From Callorhinus ursinus (taxonomy: Eukaryota; Chordata; Mammalia; Carnivora; Otariidae): a stretch of 64,000 bases of DNA. The stretch is taken from NCBI RefSeq assembly GCF_003265705.1, contig NW_020312902.1:15433972-15497971 (forward strand). Direction: 5' to 3'. Below the pieces are notes generated by a model that saw only the letters and a program-made list of their open reading frames with translations, was not told the origin of the DNA and did no database searches. Positions within the stretch are counted from its first letter, which is position 1, and each line of letters begins with the position of its first letter. Below, piece after piece: positions 1 to 11,300 of the stretch. The translations under genes and the position numbers were made by a program.

Positions 1-745
1 ATGCTTGGCTTTCTTATTCTATTTTGATTTCTTCCCTAAGTTCTAACCACAAACCCCTTAAAAAAAGAAAACACCCTTTTCCCTATAGAGATTTAAAGCA
101 CGATTTTTTTTCTTTATAGTACTGCTTTAAAATATTGCTGTATTATCACATAAATTTTCTTGCACAGAATTTGAATTTTCACTATTTTAAAAATATTATC
201 CTTCAACATATTCTCTACAACCCAGATGTTATTTAAAGAAGTATTTTTTATTTCCATGTTTGATCACCATTTAATTCTATCTAGCCCATTTATTTCTACA
301 AGAGATATAGTATCAAATTATGTATACATTTCTGACTATTCATGCATTTCTGACTATTTTTCTTCCATGTTTTTTGGCATTCTATTCTTTAAAATGACTA
401 AATTTAGTACTACTAGGTTTTCATTATTTAATGTAAATTTTATATTTACCATTAAAATTTTGTGGTGAAATTTATCAGTTATAACGTAAGCAATCACTGC
501 TACTTTAATATTTGTTCCAGCATGATGAGGAAAACTTAGACAATACCTTTATTTTAATTTTTAATTTTTTTACAAATGTCATGTTAGGTATTTCTTTGCA
601 TCTTGTATACTTGGATGATTGAACTTTTTGTTTTCTAAATTGATGACCCTTTTAAAAAAATCAGTCCTTGGATTTTCTAAGCAGATAATCCTACAATATG
701 ATAATAATTTTGTCTCTTTGTTGCTAATAGCTATACTTATTTTTT

Positions 746-935
746 TTTAAGATTTTATTTATTTATTCATTTGACAGAAAGAGAGCACAAGCAGGGTGAG
801 CCACAGACAGGCGGAAAGGGAGAAGCAGGCTTCCCCACTGAGCAGGGAGCCTGACACGGGGCTCGATCCCAGGACCCTGGGATTGTGACCAGCGCCAAGG
901 CAGATGCTTAACTGACTGAGCCACCCAGGCGCCCC
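746..935 (-). mobile_element. CAN-SINE (tRNA-Lys-derived), minus
   Basis: Antisense copy from the A/T-rich tail to the head gagccacccaggcgcccc. It is flanked by the duplication tagctatacttattttt on both sides. Confidence 0.93.
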
Positions 936-1013
936 ATTAGCTATACTTATTTTTAACTTCTGCACTAGACATGGCCTCCAGCAAAATGCTGAACAGCAAC
1001 AGTGATAGTAATG

Positions 1014-1075
1014 TTTGCTAACATTTGCTGTCAATTGCTAACATGTGCTGTCAATTTGCTAACATTTGCTGTCAA
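1014..1075. repeat. Three tandem copies of a 20-21-bp unit
   Basis: Units at 1014-1034, 1035-1054 and 1055-1075 share the pattern ttgctaacatktgctgtcaa. It lies inside the L1 remnant. Confidence 0.85.
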
Positions 1076-1330
1076 TATTGGTCCACTACAGTTCCAGAAG
1101 TTTCCAGACCCTTCTTTTTGAAGGTGAATTGAGCCCATTTACATTTAATAAGTGTAATGAGAGTTTATAAAAGGAATGCATAACTGAATTCCTTCATACC
1201 TAGTTTTTTCTTTTACCTTAAGTTAATGTGTATAGGCATAATTAGGTTGTATTTATCTACAATACAATCTAATATGATTAGTCGACTTGATGATATACAA
1301 TATGAATTAAATTGGACTCTTATTTGCTTT

Positions 1331-2255
1331 TTTCTTTCACTGAAAACACCATTTTCTTATGTCAGCTTTCTCCTAATTCTTTAGTGATAAGAAATGACCT
1401 AGAACACAATGGAGTCCCATTTAAAATTCAAACAAAAACATTCAAAGGTAATGTCTTTTAGCAAGATAAATTAAATGAACATGGGCAAATAACTGAAAAC
1501 ATAAGGTTTTCACCATGGCACAACCCTACACTGCAATCATTCCTGGTAATTCAACTGCCTTTGCATTTGGCAATAATGTTCTACAAGTGAATCTGCTGAT
1601 GACTAGCAAAATTACAAAATGAACCCAAGGCCAACTAATCAAGAGTCACAACAAAGAAACTAGGAATGCAGGTCAAGGCAGGAGGTTGCAGCAGGCCAGA
1701 TATGATACCATTTGCCTAATTTTCATTTAGGAATTTGCTACAATGAATAAAATAAATATCTCCTCTGAGTTAATAGAAAAGAACAGATATTACCTATCAC
1801 CATTCTGTGACCATGAAATTTCCTGAATGTATGATTAAAAGAAAAAAAGTCTTTAAAAAGAATATTAATCATTCCTGTTTTCACAATAGAAGCCGTATTT
1901 CTGAATTTAAAACATTATTCAGCATTTGCTTAAGAATCACAGTTAGATGATATAGCTCTTGACATATATAAAAGTTCTATGGAAAAAACTAAGACCTCTT
2001 TAATTTTGCTTTTACATCAAACTAAACAGAGCATTTAAAAATTCACTAAGAGCATGGGTTAGTCTGCTTCGAGAAGTACTTCCAAAATTCAACCACCTAG
2101 CTTCTCTTCAGGAGAAACTGCACACCATCATAAATCTTTTCTAACTTAACTTTTGGAGAAGAAAATGGAAAATCAAACCCATAGGACAGTAGCTGAATAA
2201 AATATTTCCTTCTCAGTGTCAGGCAAAGAAGTGCTTTTCCCTCTTACAAGCTGCT
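1331..2255 (-). other. BORCS7: BORCS7 3' UTR and downstream flank (3' end not resolved)
   Basis: This is AT-rich, mostly repeat-free sequence directly after the BORCS7 stop. No AATAAA on the minus strand stands out. An ATTAAA hexamer at 2001-2006 is one possible polyadenylation signal, so the transcript end is uncertain. I see no other gene here. Confidence 0.5.
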
Positions 2256-2307
2256 CTATTTCAACAGATGATTCAACTGGTCCTGTAGATCAGAAGACTG
2301 TTCAACA
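2256..2307 (-). CDS. BORCS7: BORCS7 coding exon 5 with stop codon
   Basis: 52 nt encoding the end of N, then [16 protein letters not shown] and TAG at 2258-2256. The acceptor is ttctag before 2307. The 3' UTR continues to lower coordinates. Confidence 0.94.
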
Positions 2308-5300
2308 CTAGAAATTAGAACAGAGGTAAAGTTTATCTGACATGAGCAATAAAAATCTCTTGGTACAATTTGTACTTTAATGCATAAATACTTCTGAAGC
2401 TAAATCAAAATTTATATTGGTCCACTACAGTTCCAGAAGTTTAAACTATGAAAAAAAGGTTTGTAAAGCCAATTAGTGTACCCAATATTGTAAGGGACAG
2501 ATTTAATCCACTCAAAAAAACAAGACTGCTTAACGACTTTAGCACATTTGCTTAATGAATATTACCAACATGTAAGGTTTTTCTATTCCTTAAGTTAGGC
2601 ATCTACACCCTATAATTTTTAGAAAGCCTTTACTAGCAGTGAATTAACTTACTGCATGCCTTTGAAATATACAGTTGACCCTTGTACAACATGAAGGTTA
2701 CAGGCGCTGACGCCCCACACAGTCAAAATCTGTGTATAACCTAACTCCCCCAAAACTTTACTAATAGCCTACTGTTGACCAGAAGCCTTACTGATAACAG
2801 AAACAGTCAATTCACACATATTTACATAATTTGTATGTTATATGTATTATATACTACACTCTTAAACTAAGCTAGAGGAAAAAATGTTAAGAAAATCATA
2901 AGGAAGAGAAAATACATTTGCAATACTATACTGCATTTATAAAAAAAAAAAAATCTGTGTATAAGTGGAACCGTGTAGTTCAAACTTTTATTGTTCAAGG
3001 GTCAACTGTACTGTTTTCTTTATATCCCAAATGAGCTATCCCAGAGTATATGTCAATTTAAGGGCATATATCAGCTACAGTTTCACATTGATTCTAGGCC
3101 CAAAAGTATAATTCCCTGTAGCCTGCTTCAGTTGGTCCCCCGACTCCCCTACCTTTGGGGTTACTTACTTCTTCTGAATAGCTTCTTGCCTAAATCAGAA
3201 AGGGAAAGAGGAAAATAAAGATAAAAAATCTCAGAAAACTAGTGCGACTTATGGTTAGAAATTTGCAGGCAGAACAAATTTCCGGCTTATGTCACGTTCT
3301 GTATTTCTGTCCATTCTAGCTTAAGACTGTGCTCTTGAAGCTCTGTTCACTATCTGAGTGCAGAGTTGCTAAGAAGATGGACTCTAAACCTGAAGAACTA
3401 ATGATACTCTATCAGACTGAGGGAGGCAGTACCATAAACTGTATGCATGGCTCACATTCAGCTTGGGTACGTGGAATCTAATGGTCACACACCTGATATG
3501 CACACACCCCAAGAATGAACATTTAGCTGTTTAAATATCAAGAGTTAAATTCTCAATCATACATTTCCAATAGGTACATAAGTCATATCAACTATATAAG
3601 ATATAAAGCAAAATGAAATACAATGAAAAGCTAATTATAATTGTATTCAAAATTATAACAGAGAAAGGGTTCTCTGTATTTCAGAATCTCCTGGATCATT
3701 TCTACGTAGCTAGGGCTGGGTTAAATGGGGGAACTAGAGGATGCAGGTCACAGTTACACTTGATTCCCTAGTGAAAGCGCAGACTCCCCAGGAGAGACCT
3801 TGGGCACAGGTTGTCAACAAATATTGATTAAGTGTCTACTCAGTGCCGAGCACTGTGCGAGCATGGTCCTGGCATGGGCCCTGCCCTCCTGCGGCTCATA
3901 GTCTCTCCCTGTAAGGAGCCCCCAAATGAACACAGAGAGGCTCACAAAAGGCAGTCCCTGCTCTTGATCTCACCCATACTTCAGCTTCTGCAGTCACCGC
4001 CATCTTTTCCAGAAGGAGCTCCTTCTTGACTAACCCCACCTTTACTCCCAACTCCTGCCTTCACAGGAAAGTGTGCTGAAGCACAAAGGCAAGAGGGGGC
4101 AGCCTGCGGAATGTGACTTTGCAGCAAGCCGGCACTGCAGAAGGCATACTCACTGGTATTGAAGGTGTGTTGTTATTATCGCCATTTTCCTTAAACTCTG
4201 CATTAAAACAAAACAAAACAAAAAAACAGACAAAGAGAACATTCCACTTCCCTGTAGCCACACAAATTATGTAAATAAAACCCAAATCACAAAAGAAATT
4301 GTTTCTTACATCTTCTGAGTGCAAGATGGCATCTTCCTGCAGGACCATGTTTCGAGCTGCCTGACCTAGCAGCTGGAAGACAAAAATAAAGTGGTAATGA
4401 TCAAAATCTGCAAACTTCCTGTAATCTCTCTGCAGCTGTTATACCACCACCCTCTCTCCTCCCCTCCCCCATACAACCACAAATGCTCCAAATTTAACAG
4501 AGGATAATCTCCTATTTGTTCACGTTGAAAATCCAAATTCAGTGTCACTGTGGCGGTGCTGGCATGGGCTCAACATCTGCTCCAAAGGCTACTTTTTGAG
4601 AAATCAAGGGCTCTGGAACTGCAGAGTTAGGAGGCAAGAGGAGATCGAGAGAGGTTTCTGGCCTACGGTCACACCCGGCTCCTGGCAGACATTAAAGTCC
4701 AACCATGGAAGGGGAGTTACTGTGTGTCCTACCCATTGTCCCTGTTCCCTTGGGTCAGAGAGATTCTGATGAAAAGGGGACCGATGACCTCATATTTACC
4801 AGGAATACCGTCACTGCTACAGCCCCCAGATAATCTCCCCTGCGGCAACTATTTTCATTTATAAACCTTTATGTGCTTCTAATGTTGAGACAGTAAAATA
4901 AGACCTTCCATCCCTGTCCCTTCCCTTCCCCATTCTCTCTCCCCTATGCATAAATATTTTTTTAGGGGCACCTGATTGGCTCAGGCAGTACAGCATGTGA
5001 CTCTTGATCTCACGGTCTTGAGTTCAAGCCCCACGTTGGGCATGGAACCTACTTAATTAAAAATAAATAAATAACTTACCTTTCTATTGTGTCTTTTTAA
5101 AAGTGGCCATACATAATCTGCCCCCCCTTACTTAAAATGTAAGCTACTACCTGCACTCTTCCACACCACACACTGCTATTTTCACTTGACAAGATATGCT
5201 GAAATAGATTGCAGTAAATACTGAATCTGCACATTGCTGTCTTATGGCTGCAGAGCACTGTGTGTATAGATGTCCCTGTAAGATAATTCAACCAGACTTT

Positions 5301-8300
5301 GGGGCTATTTGCAGTCTTTGCTATTAGAGGTAGTGCTACAAAAAAATACCTTATATATCTTTGTGTCTTTTTGCTAGCATATCTTTGGGATAGACTCATA
5401 GAATTATGACTATGATTGCTGGATGAGAGGGTCTTACTGGGGTTATACCATTCCATATTCCCACCCACAATGTATCAGAGTGCCTATTTCCTCCTTGTGG
5501 CCACTTTTAAGTGGCAAACTCCAAAGTCCTATAGATGGGAGATGGTGACTGACAAACTGATGGTAGAAAGAAAAGGTTCCAAAAGAATCTTCCTCATGCA
5601 TTAATTCAGTTAACAAATATTTATTCAGTGCTGACAATATGCCAGGAAGAGACACAACCCCTGTCTTCACAGAGCTCACAATCTGGTGTTACAAAGAGGA
5701 CACAGGCACTACAATCCTTGTGGTAACTGCCGATGGGGAAGCACCAGATAACCAGGCAGCATGGGGAGTCGGGTGTCTGCCCCATTACAGGGGCAGGTGT
5801 TCAGGGAGGGCTTCCGAAAAGAAGTGACTTCTAGCAGAGACCTAAAGATTGGGCATGATCAGATTTACTGTTTTAGAAGCGTGGCAAGCAGAATGGACTG
5901 GAGCAGGAACTGAAGGCAGAGATTGGTTGGGAGAACACTGCCATAGTCTAGGCAAGCAATGAAAGTGGCCTGAGCCACAGGAGTGGCCGTTAAAAAGGGG
6001 GGTAGGGGTGGGTGATCATTTCAAAGATAGACTCAAGGAGACTCGTGATTCCTGGAATGCAGGAGCTGTTGCAATGCTGGGCCAAGGCCCTGCTTTGATG
6101 ACAGATGTATCCATTGGCATTTTGCATCATTTTCTTGCATAAACCAACCACACACATCACATATCATCTAAGATGTCTGGGTTGGGTTTCTTTAAAGCAG
6201 AACAACATCTTGAGTATTTCCCCCTAGGCTTTTACTATTGCTTTGCTCATAAGTAAGTCAATAGCAATCTTAGCTCCTCATCTTCAACAGGTACTGTTAC
6301 TACGTTGTTATTTGTTCGCTCCTCATCTTCAACAAGATTTTTCAACTTTGTTTTCATAGCAATACCAACCCTCTTTGTGTTTTCATTCTAGTTCATCATT
6401 GTCCATATTATTGCATTAAGTAATGTAGTTAAAATAGCAAGCATAAACACAGGTGTAAGGTAAAACACAATGGACCCTAAAAAAAAAAAAAAAACCCACA
6501 CACAACAGACCCTTTACTCAGCACACAACTCGACTGGAGGTGCATGGGGGTCACATGCATTCATTGTGCTGTGGGCACAAGGTTGGCATGCTCTTCCCCA
6601 CTTGGTGCTCCAGCCATACTGGCCTCCTTGCACACCCTGTCCACATTCCCATCTCAAGGCCTGTGCATTTGCCATTTCTTCTACTTGGAGCACTCTGCCT
6701 CCAGACGTCCATGTGGCCTGCTCTCTCACTTCATTCAAGTGTCTGCCTCAATGTCCCCTCATTAGAGGGCCCTTCCCTGACCACCCTATTTAAGGAAAAC
6801 CCTTTCATCACTCTCTACTCCCAGCTTAGTTTTTCTTCATGATATTTACTACCACCTGATTTTTTGTTTCATTTGTTTGTCTGTCTCTTCACTAAAATGT
6901 AAGCTCCCTAAGTACGGGGACCTAGTTTTGTGTACCATCCTCTCCCTTATACCTAGAATAGTTCATGGCACATAGCAGACAATAATATTTGTTAAATGAA
7001 TCCCATGGAAGGAGAGCTTTACACATGGAAATTGTCAGCTAATCAAACAAAACAGCCACATGGAGACTGGTGAAAAGAGAAGCAATGTTCTACGGACTAA
7101 GAAGGATTCAAACTAAAAATCAGGCTCCCTGTCCACAATGAGACCAAGAGCTTCCTTTCCTTCAGGACTAACCCCAGGGAGGTGCCCTGTGGCTTTGGGA
7201 CAATTTGGGTCACACCAATAACAACTCAAAAAGCTGGAGAAGAGGAAGCCTGTGTGGCTCAGTCAGTTAAGTGTCTGCCTTTAGCTCGGGTCATGATCCC
7301 AGGGTCCTGGAATCAAGCCCCAGGTTGGGCTCCCTGCTCAGCAGGAGCCTGCTTCCCCCTCTGCCTGCCACTCCCCCTCCTTGTGCGTGCGCGCAGCTCT
7401 CTCTCTCTCTCTCTCTCTGACAAATAAATAAATAAAATCTTTAAAAAAAGAAAAGCTTGAACAAAGATTATTTGACCATAGAGTTGAGGGTCCGTATCTG
7501 GGCTCTCTCTTCTGTTCCATTAGTCTATATGTCTGTTTTTGTGCCAGTACCATGCTGTCTTAGTGATCACTTCTTTGTAATATAGCTTGAAATCAGGCAA
7601 CGTGATGCCCCCAACTTTGATTTTCTTTTTCAACATTTCCTTGGCAATTCAGGGTCTTTTCTGATCCCATACAAATTTTAGGATTGTTTTTCCAGCACTT
7701 TGAAAAATGTCATTGAAAAATTTTCATCATCATTAGCCATCAGGGAAATTCAAATCAAAACCACATTGAGATACCACCTTACACCAGTTAGAATGGCAAA
7801 AATTGACAAGGCAAGAAACAACAAATGTTGGAAAGGTTGTGGAGAAAAGGGAACCCTCTTACACTATTGGTAGGAATGCAAGTTGGTACAGCCACTTTGG
7901 AAAACAGTGTGGAGGATCCTCAAAAAATTAAAAATAGAACTACCCTATGACCCAGCAATTGCACTACTGGGTATTTACCCCAAAGACACAGATGTAGTGA
8001 AAAGAAGGGCCATAGGCACCCCAATGTTCATAGCAGCAATGTCCGCAATAGCCAAACTGTGGAAAGAGCCGAGATGCCCTTCAACAGACGAATGGATAAA
8101 GAAGATGTGGTCCATATATACAATGGAATAGTACTCAGCCATCAGAAAGGATGAATACCCAACTTTTACATCAACATGGATGGGACTGGAGGAGATTATG
8201 CTAAGTGAAATAAGTCAAGCAGAGAAAGTCAATTATCACATGGTTTCACTTATCTGTGGAACATAAGGAATAACATGGAGGACATTAGGAGAAGGAAAGG

Positions 8301-11300
8301 AAAAATGAAGCGGGGGGAATCGGAGGAAGAGATGAACCATGAGAGACTGTGGACTCTGAGAAGCAAACTGAGGGTTTTAGAGGGGAGGGGGGGTGGAAGT
8401 ATGGGTTAGCTGGGTGATGGGAATTAAGGAGGGCACGTACTGCATGGAGCACCGCGTGTTATATGAAAACAATGAATCATGGATCACTACATCAAAAACT
8501 AATGATGTATTGTATGGTGACTAACATAATAAAATTAAATTGAATTAAAAATAAATAAAAGAAAAAAAGAAAAGCTTGGGGCACCTGGGTGGCTCAGCCT
8601 GTTAAGTGTCTGCCTTTACCTCAGATTATGATCCTGGGGTCCCGGGATCGAGCCCCATGTCAGGCTCCCTGCTCAGGTGGGGAGCCTGCTTCTCCCTCAC
8701 TCTCTGCCCCCCGCAAATAAATAAATTTTTTTTAAAAAGCTGGAGAAGAAAGTCTAAGGAATAGAAAGAAAGTATACCCTCCTGGAGAAGACAATTGCCA
8801 CTAGACCCCAAAAAACCAGAAGCAGACACTGTTGTGTGAAATAAACTGTTAACACTTGAGACATTTTTTCTCTAGGAGATTCAGCTCTCTGAACTCAGAA
8901 CACTATCAAGAAAATGAAAGGGAAACTCACAGAATGGGAGAAAATATGTGCAAATAATATCTGATAACAGATTAACATTCAGAATATGTGAAGAACTCCT
9001 ACAACAACAAAAGAACTCAACAACAAAAAGTCCAATTTGGACATGGACAATGGACCTTCATAGACATATCTCCAAAGATATACAAATGGCCAGTAAGAAC
9101 AAGAACAATGCTCAACATCACTAGTGTCTGGGGAAATGCAAATCAAAACCACTTGGAGGTACCAGTTTATACCTATCAGGATGGCTATGATTAAAATGGA
9201 AAATGACAAATGTTGTCCATGATGTGAAGTATCTGGGACGCTGGTGCATTTGCTGGCAACGTAAAATGGTACACCCATTGTGCTAAACAGTACAGTGGTT
9301 CCTCAAAAAATTAAACATAGACTTACTGCAATTGCAACTGCAATTGCAATTCAGCAATTACCCAAAATAACTGGAAGCAGGGTCCCAAATAGGTATTTAT
9401 ATATAAATGTCTACTGCAGCATATTCACAAAGTCAAAAGGTGGAAACAACACAAATCTCCATCACCAAATGAATGGATAAACAAAATGTCGTATATACAT
9501 ACAATGGAATATTATTCAGTCTTAAAAAGGAATAAAGTACAGTACTGATATATGCTACAAAAAAAAAAAAAGAAAATCAAAAAGACACTCCAAATAATCT
9601 AAAGTCTAGTAAAGGAAATGGCAAAAATACATAAGTAACTACAGGAAAAGTCAATATGGTATGTGATAAGTACCATGTAAGAGATCCAATAAAAAGACAA
9701 AAGTCAGAGAACTGAGAGATCATGTGTCAACCCTCCCAGAAAGGTGGAACAATTTCAGTTTAACTCAATCCACACCATTTACTGAACAGCCAATCTAAAT
9801 CTACTCCAGAAGAATCTCATGTGAAAAATACACAAGGAGGAAGAGAAAGGAACAAGTGACATTAGGGCAGTCAACGGTGACACCATGGCTTTTGGGTCAC
9901 TAAACCAGTTAGTATGAGAGGTGGTGCCCAAGATTATGAGCCTAGAACCAGTCTGCCTAGGTTTGAATCCTCGTTCTACCCCTTCCTTGCTACATTGTAA
10001 CCTTGGAAAAATTAAATTCCCTCTTCGTATCTTCTATGTAAGAAACATACCTCCTCTATTAGTAAGTGCAAAGATTTAACAAATTAAGCTACATAAAACA
10101 CAGCAGTGTCCCGCACGTAGTAGATGCTCAACAAAAGTTAAGTTTATTAGAATGAATATGAATGTTCAATACATACTGGTGGTTAACTATGAACACTATT
10201 TTTTTAAATTTATATATTTATACGTTGTTTCTCCTACAAAAAGACTGAAGGCAATTTATACCACACATTTTTTTTAAAAAAATAGAAACAGAATCTAAAA
10301 GTCATTAAAAGGAGAAGGAAGTAAATGTGTCTACCACTAAAACTGATGTAAGGGGAACTTCTGTGCAACCAAGACAAAAAGTGAAACACTTGCATTTGCA
10401 TAATTCTTTTTTTTTAAGATTTTATTTATTTATTTGTCAGAGAGGGTGTGTGTGCACAGGCAGAAGGAGTGGCAGGCAGAGGGAGAAGCAGGCTCCCCGT
10501 TTGGCAAGGAGCCCTAAAGGGGACTCAATCCCATGACTCCAGCATCATGACCTGAGTGGAAGGCAGACGCTTAACTGATTGAGCCACCCAGGTGCCCCTC
10601 ATTTGCATAATTCTTTTTTGTTTATTAACATATAACATATTATTTGTTTCAGGGTATTTGCAGAATTCTTATTTGGTAAAAGGCAACATAACAATTCCTC
10701 AAAAAGAGAAGAACTTTCCTCTGATACTGAATCCTAAAATGAGTATATCATGTGTGACCTCACACAAAACATACTTGGGATCACCAAATCGGTGACTTCA
10801 ACAATAGTGTTATGGTAAATGCAAACACCTTCTTCATATGGTTATTTCTTGTAGTCACTACCAATACAAGCTAAGGACATAACATAAAAGATGATTCTGT
10901 AAAGACAATTCTACTGGATCCTAAACTAATCTGAATGAAGCTGCTATGAATACCCATATACAAGTCCAAAAGCTTGTGGCCATATTATGCTTGTTACTGC
11001 AATTACATAGAGACTGATGAAATATGAGTTAAAAGAGAGAGTTGATATTATTATGAAAACTAAGTTGAAAATAAGCAATACTTGTTGAAGATGAGCACTA
11101 AGTCACACTGCCATTGAGTTAATTATGAGCAAGATAATGATCAAGTTCTACAGAAGTTCACAAAGATCTAAAAAGACTTTGTATTCAGATTGTTTCTCAG
11201 GTGTATTCAAGATGTTGTTCCACTTTAAAGAAACCAAAACAGGAACTCTTAGATAATATGTTATGTATGTGGTCGGCTTACTAACAAAATGAGAGGCATG

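Larger units (their letters stand above)
1..1330 (-). mobile_element. Decayed L1 LINE fragment, antisense, split by a SINE
   Basis: The minus strand resembles L1 ORF2 reverse-transcriptase sequence; the stretch at 962-1010 parallels the RT sequence at 23069-23105. It is heavily mutated with no open frame. A SINE sits at 746-935 and an odd insert at 1014-1103. Confidence 0.6.

Noticed and set aside
7883..8131. Open frame with the peptide [15 protein letters not shown]
   Set aside because: This is the C-terminal part of L1 ORF2 in a truncated, inverted insertion, not a host gene.
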